Origin: Zea mays
Taxonomy: Eukaryota; Streptophyta; Magnoliopsida; Poales; Poaceae
Direction of reading: 5' to 3'
Assembly (NCBI RefSeq): GCF_902167145.1
Contig: NC_050101.1
Span: forward strand, 110,203,789-110,267,788
DNA: 64,000 bases
Positions 31,883-44,477 of the stretch are shown here, piece by piece. Within the stretch, counting starts at the first letter, position 1, and every line of letters starts with the position of its first letter. The position numbers and the translations under genes are program-made. The notes below the pieces were generated by a model, which made no database searches, was not told the origin of the DNA, and saw nothing but the letters and a program-made list of their open reading frames with translations.

Positions 31883-32435
31883 GAGGGATGACCCTGGGTA
31901 CGTTCGATACATAACCAAGGCTCGGGCTACGCTCCCGAGGTACCCTAGGACATTTCCGAGACCAACGGGAACGATTTTGTAACGGAATCCCACCAGAGGG
32001 AGGCATCGAGCCCTCGGACCCCGTCAAAAGGGGACCGGGTCCGGCAAATCACCCGCAGATACTTTTGGAGCGCGCCTCCGGGCCACTAGCCGACCCCTAA
32101 CAAATGGGGCACGGGCGTCCACTCGGATTACCCGTTAGCAACTCACTGGAGACACCATGTTCGGCGCCCTCCGAGGGCAACATGGCGCTTTCCCCCCCTC
32201 CTCCTTGCGGAAAGGCGACGCAGGGGCGTATGTAAAAAGCCGAGTCTGTCCCTGACCGTTCTCTCGCTCTGTGCGGAGGCTCGGGGGCTGCTCTCGCAAA
32301 CCCGGCTCCGGCCAAACCGTTGACAGCGTCAACATACCAGCCCGAGAACTTGGGACTCGACTGTGCACCCGGGCTACGGCCAGTTCGCATGAGGGAACAA
32401 CTAGACCGGTCGAAGCATCATGAAACGCACTAAGA

Positions 32436-32478
32436 CCTCGAAGGAGTCAAACCACTCCTCCGAGGCCTCGGAGGCTAC
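32436..32478 (+). other. Hairpin plus polypurine-like module, internal copy (B)
   Basis: The arms CCTCGAAGGAGT (32436-32447) and ACTCCTCCGAGG (32454-32465) have one mismatch, followed by CCTCGGAGGCTAC. Same layout as A at 15320. Confidence 0.65.
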
Positions 32479-32596
32479 ACCCGGCGGGTGCGCTCGCGCG
32501 CCCCCACCGGAACAAAACGCAACCGAGAAAGGCCGGTCCCATTGCAAAAAAGTGCGACAAAAGCCTCCAAGAGAGTATCAACACTCCCTTCGAGGC

Positions 32597-32601
32597 TCGG
32601 G
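32597..32601. repeat. Target duplication of C, left copy (TCGGG)
   Basis: TCGGG precedes C and TTGGG (56376-56380) follows it: five bases with one C-to-T difference. In A the intact sequence is GGCTCGGGGGCTAC, so C inserted into the polypurine tract of B. Confidence 0.88.
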
Positions 32602-33946
32602 TGTGGCGGAACTGCCCGAATTATTCTGACTTAAGTGCCTAAGTTCCGCCTTAGAGGCTAGACTACACTTAAATGGGAATAACCCATCAATCCCTCGGAT
32701 CTAGTCCGACGAGGCCACTGACAGGATCAGGTACCACAATCTCACTCGAAGGTGAGTCACAGAGCAAATACAATAAAGCATAAAATCATACATTAAGGAG
32801 TATTAAATTATTACATCGCCATCGGAGTTTTGCAAAAGTAGTCATCATTGTTCGAAGTGCAGCGGAATAAAACTAACGATAGATAACTGGAGGGATGGGG
32901 AAGCCTGTCCCATCACTCCTCATGCTCCTCCTCAGCCGAGGCGGGATCCCACTCGACAGTCCAACCCGGTGGCAAGATGGACGGCCAAGTCACTCCAGCA
33001 ACCATGTCCTCCAAGGAACCTGTAAAATTATGCCACAAGCAAGGCTGAGTATACTAATACTCAGCTAGACTTACCCGGTGTGAGGAGTCTACTCCTCTAC
33101 CTCTAGACATGCAACTGTTTGGCTGTGGGGTTTGGTTGCCAAAAGCACTAGCTGAGTTTCTAAGTCAAGTTTTAACTTTGTCAATTTAAGTGTGACTCTC
33201 TTAAGGCTAAAAGTGTACTATCTACTCATACATAGTAGCAAGCATTATTAGCAATCAACATCTTATATCAACTCATCATATTTCCACTTGTTACTCAATG
33301 CAGTACAATGGATCAAGCAGTCTCATTAGCTGCGAGAAGCAGACGATTCGAATCGAGTTTTTATCCTTGCAAGGTAAACCTAAACACACGACATGTAGGG
33401 GCACTCCGTCCCCACACATATCAACCGTCCCCATCGATTCCCTGGCAACAGATCAGGGCTCACCGCCTTGGCGTACAATGCCTCACTGACCCCGACTGCC
33501 GTCGTGCAGTGACCGCACTTGTACCCACCATAACCGGAATGGGAGACCACGTCTCAGGTCGCGTGAGGGGTAAAGTCTGCGGGCAGGTTCACTCAAGTAC
33601 TAGGCTTACCGATTTACCATATTTCTCGGTATGTGTTTAGTACGTTCAAACGCTTGACACACGTATCCGCACGTTAATCCTTATTCCATTTTCCCATCTC
33701 GTAGACAACCAATCCCCATGGATTGTTGTCTACCACTAGTATCATAATAGTATGAAGGTGGGTACAACCAAATCCTGATCTCGCGCGAGTGCTAGAAAAA
33801 TCACTCGTCTTCTACCGAGATCCTAATTAAATAAAGCAACTACTCGACCTATCATACTAGTATTCATCTCAAAAGGATTCCTGAGATCATGCAACTAGGG
33901 TTTCAAACAATTCCTACACCTAAGTGCACAATCAATCCTACAATCA

Positions 33947-34132
33947 TTAAGTGAAGTAAAATAGCATAAATAACAGGTTATGCATAAACCGGGGCTTGCC
34001 TTCCAAAGCAGTGGCAGGCAGGTCCTCTGGTGCAGGCTCTGGTGCTGGATCTGGGGCTACCTCCTGAGCAGCTCCTTGCTCCGGCACGAGGACGTACTCT
34101 CCGTCAGCAAGGTTACAGTCTATCGAATGCAA
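33947..34132 (-). CDS. Small conserved ORF inside LTR of C (hypothetical)
   Basis: 61 codons starting MHSIDCNLADGEYVLVPEQG, then a Pro/Ala/Glu stretch with repeated PDPAPEPAPEDLP and EGKPRF. The equivalent in E (729-932) keeps the opening block and EGKPRF while the middle has changed. AG just before and GGTTTATGC just after the block could be splice signals. No known family. Confidence 0.35.
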   Translation of the reverse strand: MHSIDCNLADGEYVLVPEQGAAQEVAPDPAPEPAPEDLPATALEGKPRFMHNLLFMLFYFT

Positions 34133-36073
34133 TGAACATGTATGTCATGATTATGCAGGATTTAATAACATTATGCTAAAAAGAAACTAAGTCAAGAAGT
34201 AACTTAGGGTTTCTCGGTCATGCGGGGTTTTTAGTGGTTTATGCTTATCACTTTTAGGTTTAAGTTTTTATTTAGGGTAAACATAGGGAATTGGTATTGC
34301 ATTTATATATTTCAGTGGACAATTTACAAGGGTTTTAGGATGACACTAATTTCCATTATTCATTTTCCTTTCTTTAATTTCTATTTATGAATTCTAGTGG
34401 GGGTTTGAACTACAACAGTAGGTTAATCTTCTCCAAAAATTCTGTAAAAATTGCAGTGGGTTGCCATTGGTTACTATAGTCCCTTCTAGGAAGTTGAGGT
34501 TCAAAATAAAAAGGCTATGCTTAAGACAAAAATAATAAAAGTTGGGTAAATGGGCCACTTTGTACTACAACTCTTAATTAGAGGTGGGGTCTGTCTTAAA
34601 GTTTATTTTTGTTGGCATCTAACAGTAATAATAGGCTTCTGTGCCAAAAACCACAGAAAGCTAAGGGGTGGTTATTTAGTTATGATTTTCTAAAGTTTAA
34701 TGTCAAAAAGGCACTTTCTACTACATTGTTATTTGAATAATGTCAAACAGCAGATTTCATATTTTTCCTAAGTTCTTAATAACAAAACATTAACTATCCC
34801 AAGGGTGGGGGTGTTTTCACCTTGGGGTTATTTTTGTAGGGTTTTTCTAAGTTATCCTTGTTTTATTCAATTAAAAGGTATCCTACTTATTTTATACTAA
34901 ACCAGGGTATGATAGATTTTTCCAGTGAACTATATTGAATAAGTATCCTAACAAAAATAGGGGTGCCCTCTGGTTCATTATTTAAATCACATTTTCTATT
35001 TTTCTTAACCTTAAGCATATTGCAAAATAAGGGGCAAAAACTAACTTAATGGGGTGGACATAGAGGTTTATCATTTTTAAACAGGTTAGTAGGTAGATAT
35101 AAACTTCTCCAAATTTTTCTAACCCTAGTCAAATAGTACAACTATTTTTCTTTCTACTATTGAGCTTTTGGCTAAAACTATAATTAAATCAGAACCTTAA
35201 AGTTTTCTATAGTACCTAGGGGTTTTATATTTTTCTTAAGTAGGTCACATTAATTAGAGTCTGGCAAAATTGGTTTGACCAAATTTGGATGAACTAAACA
35301 GAAGTTATGAGTTTTTAAAGTTTCTGTTCAAATTAAAAACAGATTTAATAAGAGTTTCCTGGAAAAACAGTTTACACCGAGGTCCCTGGGTTTAAACTAA
35401 ATCAATCTTCGCAGTTCTACCCTTGCGCCACTATTCCCCTGGGTCGCTGACAGTTCAAAAAGCCCCCTGACCTTCTCTTCCTCTCACCCGCGGTCCTTCC
35501 CCCAATGTAAACAGTACCCGCGGGAAAAGAAAAGGGTGGCGCGGCTTACCGGCGGCGAGATAGGTCCGGCGAAGGGCAGGGTTGGCTCGGGGAGGCTCTG
35601 GTGGTCACAGCGAGGTGCGGCTCGGCGGCGGGGATGGCCGGAATCGCTCGGTCCACGCGTGCAGGCGGGTGTTCTCATCGGCGGCGAGTGTACCGGCCAA
35701 ACCACGGCGATCTGGTTCAATCCAAGGGCACGGTGAGCTTCACGGGGTAACGTAGTGACTGTGTGCACAAGGAATCGGAAAATGGTTGAGTGGATTACCC
35801 GGTCCACGCACTCCGGCGGGGTTGAGAACTCCGGCGACCGTGGACTGGCCTCTCCGGCGAAGCAGGCTTCGATTCCTCGCTCGGGGAGCTTCACTGATGT
35901 GTGCACACTCGTCTCCGAGGGTTGGATGGGGCTGGGGAAAGCTGGGCTGGTCGGTCTACGGCGGCAGTGGCTCGGGTGGCCGCGGACACGCCGCGCACGG
36001 GCAAACGTCGGTGAACTGAGCTCCGGTGAGGCTCGAGGGTGCGCGGAAGAGTGCAGTCAACGCCTGAGCGGGC

Positions 36074-36079
36074 TTTATA
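36074..36079 (-). promoter_or_regulatory. TATA box in 3' LTR of C
   Basis: The minus strand reads CGCCTATAAAGCCCG. The same motif is found in the 5' LTR (55586-55591) and in E. Confidence 0.65.
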
Positions 36080-36864
36080 GGCGCGGGCGCGGGCCAGGGC
36101 GCCGGCTGGCCGTTGGCGCGACGCGGGGCGCGCACGGGCGTGCTCTGGCGCAACAGAGCGCGTCGAACACGTGGAGCTTTCATTCTGCCTGTGTTCCACA
36201 GCTCACCCAAGTCGCAAACGTGCGAATCTTGGCAAAAATCTGGCGCGAGTCTTTTCCTGGCACCTAGGGCTGTCTCTCATCCGTGAGCTGCCATGGCAGA
36301 TATGGCCTAGGTAGGGAGATCTCTGGTCGCCAAATCGGGTGTGTCACACTGCCCACCTCGCGACAAAAACCATGCCAAGGCATGTCAAACGTCAGAGTCT
36401 CGGGCTCAGCTTTTTCCAGTGGGTGCCCTAGGTGGTATGCCACATTTTTGGTATAGAACATAGGTAGATTTGGTGCCAGCTTCGAGGTGAACACGACTGA
36501 TCTTTAGTGTAGGTGTAGTTTTTAACTTAGAGAGAAATAGAGAGCTCTAGCTCTCTCTCCACTTGGAGATTTGAATTGGGGTTTCTCCAAGGGTCTTTTT
36601 GCAATATTTCCTTCTCCTAATTGCTGGTTATAAGGTTACTTAAGGTTTGGTTAAAGATTACTCATGTTTTGCACATTTGCTCACTCTCTTTCCCCTCTTA
36701 TCCATGGTACAAAGATTTGAGTAATACTTCTTATGTCCTTAACAAACTTTGATTAATCACATGATCTCCAAGTTCTTATGTGTTTCCCTAAGTCTCTACC
36801 ACACATGATCACAGTCCTTAGTGCCAAGATGTGCTCTAGCCATGGTAACACCTGAGGTGTTACA

Positions 36865-36882
36865 GCCCTCCTCCCTTAAAGG
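36865..36882 (-). other. Polypurine tract of C
   Basis: The plus strand reads GCCCTCCTCCCTTAAAGG, that is a purine run on the minus strand, ending exactly at the 3' LTR start. Confidence 0.8.
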
Positions 36883-37115
36883 AATCTCATCCCGAGATTT
36901 TAGGTAGAGTCCCTTGGAGGGGTGCTTGAAGGTGTGTTGGTGCTACTCTTTCTTTATATTCAAGTTTCTCTTGTTAACTGCTCTTCGAATGTCATTCTCT
37001 TTGCAACTTCAGAAGGAAGCCCTTCTTAAGTTAAATCCACAACTTAGACTATCCTTGTTATCTAAGTTTTTCTTATAATTGAATTCAAAGGGCAGGTGGG
37101 GGTGGGGTTTTGGGG

Positions 37116-38015
37116 TTACGTACCGACTCCTTTGGGCAGAAAGTCGGGGAAGCGAGAGCATAGAAAATCCTCAGTCTCCCATGTAGCTTCTTCTGCTGAA
37201 TGGTGACTCCGCTGAACCTTATACATTCTGACCGACCTTGCCCGGGTTGATCTCTCCTTTTGATCTAATACCTTGACGGGGTACTCTTGGTAGGACAAGT
37301 CTGGTTCTATCTCAATATCTGGTTCTGGTAGCACTTCAGTGGGTAGACGAACACATTTCCGAAGCTGAGATACATGGAACACGTTGTGAACTACTGACAT
37401 GTGAGGTGGCAATTCCAATTGGTAGGCCACGGGTCCACAACTTGCTTTGATCTCATAGGGTTCAATGTAGCGAGGAGCTAACTTGCCCTTGATCCCGAAT
37501 CTCTGGACACCCTTGGTGGGTGACACCTTAAGATAAACATGATCTCCCACCTCAAACTGTAGAGGCTTCCGCCTCTTGTCATGATAGTTCTTTTGCCTGG
37601 CCTGAGCAGCTTCTAAGTTCTTGGTAATAACCCTGACCTTTGCCTCTGCCTCAAGTACCAAGTCTGGCCCAAAAAATTCCCTCTCTCCTACTTGAGACCA
37701 ATTCAGTGGGGTCCTACACCTTCTCCCATATAAGGCTTCAAAAGGTGCCATCTTCAGACTGGACTGATAACTGTTATTGTAAGAAAACTCTGCCAAGGAA
37801 AGACACTTGTCCCAATCCTTTCCGTAGTGTAGTGCACATGCCCGCAACATGTCTTCCAGAATCTGATTCACCCTTTCTGTCTGACCATCTGTTTGGGGAT
37901 GGTATGCTGAGCTTCGGATTACTTGGGTCCCAAGTGATTCTTGCAGCTGTTCCCAAAAGCGTGCCACAAACAGTGCTCCTCTGTCCGATATGATGGTCTT
38001 TGGAATACCATGCAA
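37116..38015 (-). pseudogene. Integrase core, C-terminus and chromodomain of C
   Basis: 299 open codons. The catalytic Asp is in IISDRGALF and the Glu in DGQTERVNQ. GPY-like ERREF, KLAPRYIEPYEI and VHNVFHVSQLRKC belong to the integrase C-terminal domain. The last 60 residues (YPVKVLDQKERSTRARSVRM, HHSAEEATWETEDFL) form a chromodomain, which in this group directs insertion to chromatin. The open length makes this the best-preserved part of C. Confidence 0.92.
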
Positions 38016-39341
38016 TCACACTATTTGATCAACATAAGTTTCTGCATACTTCTCTGTCTTGTGGGTGGTGTGCACTGGCAAGAAATGAGCGGTCTTGGTC
38101 AACCTGTCCACGATAACCCAAATAGAATCATGGTGCCTGGAGGTATTGGGCAATCCCACTATAAAGTCCATGCAAATGTCCTCCCATTTCCAAGATGGTA
38201 TGGGAAGGGGTTGCAAAGGACCTGCTGTCTTCAAGTGACTGGCCTTGATTCTCTGGCAGGTGTCACACTCGGATATGTACTTGGCAATTTCCCTCTTCAT
38301 TCTGGTCCACCAATATAAAGATCTGAGATCATGGTACATCTTGTTGCTACCAGGGTGCATGGAGAATTTGGAAAGGTGAGCTTCATCTAGTATCTTCTTT
38401 CTGAGCTCAGGGTCCTTGGGAACAACCAATCGGTCTCCAAACCATAAAATTCCCTTGCTGTCCTGACGGAAGCACTTGTATTTCTCTGCCTTTTGCTTGA
38501 CCATTTCCTTAATCATTTGAACACCCTTATCCTCAATCTGTGCCCTCACTATTTGCTCTTGCAATGTGGGTTCCACCGAGATATAACTTAAGTCACCTGG
38601 AGAAACAACTTCCAGGTTCAGCTTGCACAGCTCATCGCACAGGGTGGTAACTCTTGCATCCATGCTCATACAATTGCACTGGGCCTTTCTGCTCAAGGCA
38701 TCTGCCACAACATTGGCTTTGCTAGGATGGTAATGCACTTCCAAATCATAGTCCTTGATTAACTCCAACCATCTCCTTTGCCTCATGTTTAGATCTGCCT
38801 GAGTGAAGATGTATTTGAGACTCTTGTAATCAGTGTAGATGTTACAGTGAGCTCCCATCAAGTAGTGTCTCCATATCTTAAGAGCATGAACCACAGCTGC
38901 CAATTCCAGATCATGTGTAGGGTAGTTCTGCTCATGGGGTCTGAGTGCTCGGGAAGCATAAGCAATGACTTTGTTCTCTTGCATCAAGACACACCCCAAT
39001 CCTGTACCAGAAGCATCACAATAAACTTCAAATGGCTTGGTGTTGTCAGGTTGAGCCAGCACTGGGGCTGTTGTCAAATGCTGCCTCAAAGTATGAAAGG
39101 CATCTTCACACTTTTGGCTCCAATCATACTTGACTCCTTTCTTCAACAGTTCCGTCATTGGTTTGGCAATCCTGGAGAAATCCGGAATAAATCATCGATA
39201 ATACCCTGCCAATCCCAGAAAACTCCGAATTTGCTTCACTGTAGTCGGGGGTTTCCAATCCATCACCTCCTGCACCTTCTCAGGATCAACTGATATGCCA
39301 TCCTGAGAAATTGTGTGACCCAAGAATTTAATCTCCTTCAG
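38016..39341 (-). pseudogene. RNase H and integrase N-terminus of C
   Basis: It begins in the connection (TGA at 39194 in the usual GYYRRF block). RNase [44 protein letters not shown] and VADALSRK. The integrase zinc finger follows ([22 protein letters not shown]), then the start of the core, [10 protein letters not shown] with the first catalytic Asp. It ends at TGA 38018, just before LHGIPKTI. Confidence 0.91.
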
Positions 39342-39344
39342 TCA

Positions 39345-40511
39345 GAATTCGCATTTAGATAACTTAGCATATAACTGATGGTCACGCAGTCTCTGAAGTA
39401 CAGTATGCAAATGTTTGGTGTGCTCGGCTTCATTCTTGGAATAGACCAGAATATCATCAATGAAGACGACCACGAACTTATCTAACTCTGGCATAAACAC
39501 TGAGTTCATCAGGTACATGAAATAAGCCGGGGCATTGGTCAGCCCAAAAGACATCACCAGAAATTCATAAAGCCCATATCTGGTTGAGAAAGCTGTCTTG
39601 GGAATATCGCTGGCACGGATCTTGATCTGATGGTAACCTGAGCGAAGGTCTATCTTGGAGAATACCTTGGCTCCTACCAACTGATCAAACAGAACATCGA
39701 TACGGGGCAGTGGGTATTTGTTCTTGATAGTCACCGCATTGAGAGGGCGGTAGTCAACACACATCCTCAAACTCTCATCCTTTTTCTTCACAAATAATGC
39801 TGGACATCCCCATGGTGAAGTACTTGGGCGAATAAACCCCTTGTCCAACAACTCTTGCAGTTGCTTTTTTAGTTCTGCCAATTCCGAGGGAGGCATCCTA
39901 TAGGGTCTCTTAGAGATAGGAGCAGTCCCGGGTTGCAATTCGATGGCGAACTCAATATCTCGGTCAGGTGGCATCCCTGGCAATTCATCCGGAAACACAT
40001 CCGGGTAGTCACAGACCACTAGGATCTTTTCCACTGGGGATTCTATCATAACAAAGGCACAAGAACGGGTGCATCCCTGGTCAGGCAGATATAGTGTGGT
40101 TTCCCCACAAGTTGGTGAGTGCACCTCAATGGCCCTGGCTGCAATATCAATAACTGCTTGGTGCCTGGTTAACCAGTCAGTTCCCAATATAATATCCATG
40201 CTATCCAACCCTAAAATGAGGAGGGTGGTTTTAATTACAAGGCTACCAAACTTTATGGGCACATGCCTGTTGACTTGATAGGTGGCAACCTTGCCTCCTG
40301 GTGTTGAAATTGTGATACCCCCATTGGTGTGGTGAAAAGGCAACTGGCACTTGGCACTAAATTTGGCACTGATAAAGCTATGCGACGCACCAGAATCAAA
40401 AAGAATAATAGCAGGATAATTTAAAACTGTAAAGATACCAGTCATGACGGGTGCTCCCTCTGGAATATCAGCCATGGTGGTGAAGTTTAGCCTGCTCTGC
40501 CTCACTTGCAC
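39345..40511 (-). pseudogene. Protease and reverse transcriptase of C
   Basis: The protease has the active-site block [12 protein letters not shown] near 40380-40415 and the downstream [15 protein letters not shown]. The reverse transcriptase starts with [18 protein letters not shown] and shows [40 protein letters not shown] and the catalytic FIDDILVYS (about 39442-39468). A TGA at 39344 falls in KCEF(W), where TGG is the likely ancestor. Confidence 0.93.
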
Positions 40512-40550
40512 CTTCTGTCTCTTGCCTTGGTTCTGATTGACATTCTGCCC

Positions 40551-41534
40551 CTACCTCTGCTGGTTCCGGGGGCAATTCTTGGCATAGTGTCCAGTGTTGC
40601 CACACGTGAAACACCTGTTGTCATTCGCTTGGCGGTAATGCTGCTGCTGATTGTTCCTCTGAGCTGGAAACTAGGTGCGGTTGGGTGCCTGCTGCTGCTG
40701 CTGCTGTGGTCGGATCACCCATCTTCCTTGCTGCTGCTGGGGTCCCCTGTTCTGTGTGTCGGACACAATCCTGAAGCGTTGTGGCTGAGCTGAGGGTCCT
40801 GCCACAGGGGTCTTCCTCTTCTTTTCTGCCTGTCGAGCTGTAATGCAGTCCTCCTGGGAGATAGCCATGTTGACCAACTCATTGTAGCTGTTGGCCCTGA
40901 CGGTGTTGAGACGATCACAGAGCTTAGTGTTGAGCCCCCTCCTGAACCTGTCTCTCTTCTTCTCATCTGTATCTGCATGATATCCAGCATACTGGCACAA
41001 GTCATTAAAAGCCTGGGCATACTGCAACACTGTCCTGTTGCCCTGAGTGAGTGCCAGAAACTCGTTGAGCTTTCGGTCCATAATCTCGGCTGGTATGTGG
41101 TGTCCCCTGAAAGCTGCCTTGAACTCCCTCCATTCCACCTCTCGATCCTCTGGCTGCATGGCAAGAAAATGGTCCCACCAAGTCCTTGCGGGTCCGCGAA
41201 GCTGCTGGGTGGCGAACCTGACTTTAGTGACTTCTGAGCAAGCTCCATGGAGTAGCGGGAATTTGGATTCCACCACTCGCAACCACACATCTGCATCAAG
41301 TGGGTCCTCTGCCCTGGTGAACAATGGAGGCTAGGTACTGAGGAACTCCTGGTAGGTAGCTGCCGCGGGGTGACGCTGATGGTCTCCACCACCATAGTGC
41401 TAAGGTGGTGGCTGACACTGAGCTAGCTGTCTCAAGATCTCGTTCTGCTGAGCCATCAGCTCCTGCAGAGTGGGAGGCGGTGGCGGCGGTGGAGGAACGC
41501 GCTCATTCTGGCCACGACGCTGCCTCCCGGCCAT
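40551..41534 (-). pseudogene. Gag and zinc knuckle of C
   Basis: A poly-Pro stretch and LMAQQNEILRQLAQ near the start, then the gag capsid domain (LDADVWLRVVESKF, RFATQQLRGPARTWW, FKAAFRGHHIPAEI, FLALTQGNRTVLQYAQAFND). A Gln-rich tail follows, then one CCHC knuckle CFTCGNTGHYAKNC at about 40572-40613, which binds element RNA. Stops at 41402, 41335, 40673 and 40553. Confidence 0.88.
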
Positions 41535-41839
41535 CTGAAAAACCACATATATACTTAACACCATATCTCCAAGTTCAAGATTTAATCGCGGCGAAAAGAG
41601 TCAAAAGCAAAATGATAGACTCCAACTTCAACAAAAGGATTTAAAAAGGCATAAATTTTTCCTTCCAAATTTAAAACTGATAACAGCATCCATCAAACAT
41701 GCTTCCAAGAGAGTTTATCACGATTACATCATTTGTCCCAAAAAGACTCAACTCTATCTAGCCTAGTACCCCAAGGGTGCAAAAGCTAAGCTAGCTGCGA
41801 GGAGTCCTACCATCCAACTTCTAACTCTGTCCTGAACAC

Positions 41840-42709
41840 CTAGTGAGCGAACGAGGCAAAACTCGACTCGGGGGAAGGTGGTCTCTCTGAGCCAGCAGTG
41901 TCCACACTAGAGGCAGGCTCCTCTCCTCCCTCGATGTCGACGTCCTCGTTGGCCTCCATGTCCTGGATCTCCTGATGATGCATATCCAGGTGCTCATTAG
42001 CCTCGGCAAGCTGTTGCTGGGTGTTAATGAGCTGATCCTCGAGAACCTCGATGGTGTTCTCCCTGGTGCCCACTAGTTCCTCCAACTCTTGGATATCAGT
42101 GGATAGCTGCTCCACCTGCAAGTCCTTCTCCACCATTTCAGTGGACAAATCAACCACGAGCTCCTCTCTGTTGTCCAAAGTAATCTTTGTTGCTTCCAGT
42201 AGTTCCATCAGATGGGACATCGCCTCACCGCGCATCACTTGCAGACGATACAGAGCATTCATGCATCACACGGTCAAGTGCGCAGTCTATCCTGGGTAGA
42301 TGGCCCAGATATCCTTGGCATGCTCCACCCTATCCTTCCACATTGGGTCGTCCTCCCTTTCGGCGAGGAACAAGCCAATGGGGTGGGTAGCCAGCTCCAA
42401 AGGATGGAATCCGCAGAAAGTGGTCAATCCATGCAGAGTGATCGCCTCGATCGTGTCCTCAGCTCTGTATCCAAAAGACTCGGAGTCCAATGAGCGCCAG
42501 CCTGGCTGCAGGGGATGAGGCTCCAAGGTCATCCTCACCCTACAGCGGGGCACGCTGTGCTTCTCAAACTGCTGCACCGCGTACTGAGGGGGTGTCGTGT
42601 ATCCGGCCCCCTGAAGTACCTCCCACAAAATGCGGGGAAAGCCCTCTCGTGCAAGCCCGTCAGTGTGGGTCAGTGCATTTCCGTCATCTGAGGATCCGTG
42701 GGAAGTCAT
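41840..42709 (-). pseudogene. Extra ORF upstream of gag in C
   Basis: A separate frame between the primer-binding site and gag, in the sense direction, about 290 codons from ATG 42709 (MTSHGSSDDGNALTHTDGLA). The first half has PRCRVRMTLEPHPL and EAITLHGLTTFCGFHPLELA. The second half is a coiled coil rich in Glu, Leu and Gln (EELVVDLSTEMVEKDLQVEQ) with an acidic end. Stops at 42289 (TAG) and 42268 (TGA) interrupt it. It lies in a different frame from gag and ends 306 bp before it. I recognise no enzyme; a structural or regulatory protein is possible. Confidence 0.55.
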
Positions 42710-42775
42710 CTCTGCACGGTTAAGTGTAAGTAAAAGAAAAAGAACTATAAAAAGAACAAGAAAAATAAGACTCAA

Positions 42776-43113
42776 CCTTTCTCTAGTTAAATAAAATAGT
42801 ACTGGGGTACTTAGTTGGTCATCATTTTGTAATTAGGTCCTTACTTAACTTTTCATTTGTTTAATTTTAAGAATGCATGCATGCTCGTCCTGAACGACCT
42901 CACAACAAGATGAAGGGAATAGGGAAGAACTCCCATCCTGTAAATGTGGCCTGTAGGGCCTAATCACTTAGCCACCTAGCTACCCTTCTATCATCCTAAG
43001 GCTTCACGTCCTAGGTCTATCCTGCTCGTCCTACTATCTATACAACATTGTTTCTATCAAGTTTTATTTTGGAAAAATGATGGTATTCACATTTTATTGA
43101 TTCCTTTGTGGTG
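42776..43113 (-). other. Leader of C between primer-binding site and first ORF
   Basis: About 340 bp, AT-rich with a short GC-neutral part; no frame or structure stands out. Confidence 0.5.
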
Positions 43114-43131
43114 GTACAAGCTCCGATACCA
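43114..43131 (-). other. Primer-binding site of C
   Basis: The minus strand reads TGGTATCGGAGCTTGTACC, starting 2 bp after the 5' LTR. It matches the widespread initiator-Met tRNA primer site (TGGTATCAGAGC) with one change in the first 12 bases. Confidence 0.85.
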
Positions 43132-44477
43132 GCTGTGGTGGAACTGCCGAATTATTCCGACTTAAGTGCCTAAGTCCCGCCTTAGAGGCTAGACTACACT
43201 TAAATGGGAATAACCCGTCAATCCCTCGGATCTAGTCCGACGAGGCCACTGACAGGACCAGGTACCACAATCTCACTCGAAGGTGAGTCACAGAGCAAAT
43301 ACAATAAAGCATAAAACCATACATTAAGGAGTATTAAATTATTACATCACCATCGGAGTTTTGCAAAAGTAGTCATCATTGTTCGAAGTGCAGCGGAATA
43401 AAACTAACGATAGATAACTGGAGGGATGGGGAAGCCTGTCCCATCACTCCTCATGCTCCTCCTCAGCCGAGGCGGGATCCCACTCGACAGTCCAACCCGG
43501 TGGCAAGATGGACGGCCAAGTCACTCCAGCAACCATGTCCTCCAAGGAACCTGTAAAATTATGCCACAAGCAAGGCTGAGTATACTAATACTCAGCTAGA
43601 CTTACCCGGTGTGAGGAGTCTACTCCTCTACCTCTAGACATGCAGCTGTTTGGCTGTGGGGTTTGGTTGCCAAAAGCACTAGCTGAGTTTCTAAGTCAAG
43701 TTTTAACTTTGTCAATTTAAGTGTGACTCTCTTAAGGCTAAAAGTGTACTATCTACTCATACATAGTAGCAAGCATTATTAGCAATCAACATCTTATATC
43801 AACTCATCATATTTCCACTTGTTACTCAATGCAGTACAATGGATCAAGCAGTCTCATTAGCTGCGAGAAGCAGATGATTCGAATCGAGTTTTTATCCTTG
43901 CAAGGTAAAACTAAACACACGACATGTAGGGGCACTCCGTCCCCACACATATCAACCGTCCCCATCGATTCCCTGGCAACAGATCAGGGCTCACCACCTT
44001 GGCGTACAATGCCTCACTGACCCCGACTGCCGTCGTGCAGTGACCGCACTTGTACCCACCATAACCGGAATGGGAGACCACGTCTCAGGTCGCGTGAGGG
44101 GTAAAGTCTGCGGGCAGGTTCACTCAGGTACTAGGCTTACCGATTTACCATATTTCTCGGTATGTGTTTAGTACGTTCAAACGCTTGACACAGGTATCCG
44201 CACGTTAATCCTTATTCCATTTTCCCATCTCGTAGACAACCAATCCCCATGGATTGTTGTCTACCACTAGTATCATAATAGTATGAAGGTGGGTACAACC
44301 AAATCCTGATCTCGCGCGAGTGCTAGAAAAATCACTCGTCTTCTACCGAGATCCTAATTAAATAAAGCAACTACTCGACCTATCATACTAGTATTCATCT
44401 CAAAAGGATTCCTGAGATCATGCAACTAGGGTTTCAAACAATTCCTACACCTAAGTGCACAATCAATCCTACAATCA

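Larger units (their letters stand above)
32602..36864 (-). repeat. 3' LTR of C
   Basis: 4263 bp; on the plus strand it runs TGTGGCGGAACTGCC to ACCTGAGGTGTTACA. A large central part is AT-rich and without genes. A GC-rich promoter-proximal part lies at about 35480-36260. It includes a TATA box (36074) and the small ORF at 33947. Confidence 0.95.
37116..41534 (-). pseudogene. gag-pol polyprotein of C, stops only
   Basis: One continuous minus-strand frame from ATG 41534 (MAGRQRRGQNERVPP) to TAA at 37116. Order: gag, zinc knuckle, protease, reverse transcriptase, RNase H, integrase, chromodomain, about 1470 codons, a normal length for a chromovirus. In-frame stops at 41402, 41335, 40673, 40553 (all TAG), 39344, 39194 and 38018 (TGA) are the only damage seen. 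Each can be explained by one C-to-T or G-to-A change from CAG, TGG or CGA, but there is no second copy here to prove it. Domains are listed separately. Confidence 0.92.

Noticed and set aside
36874..37112. Possible small gene between the polypurine tract and pol of C
   Set aside because: No frame longer than about 40 codons; it fits a normal 3' untranslated part.
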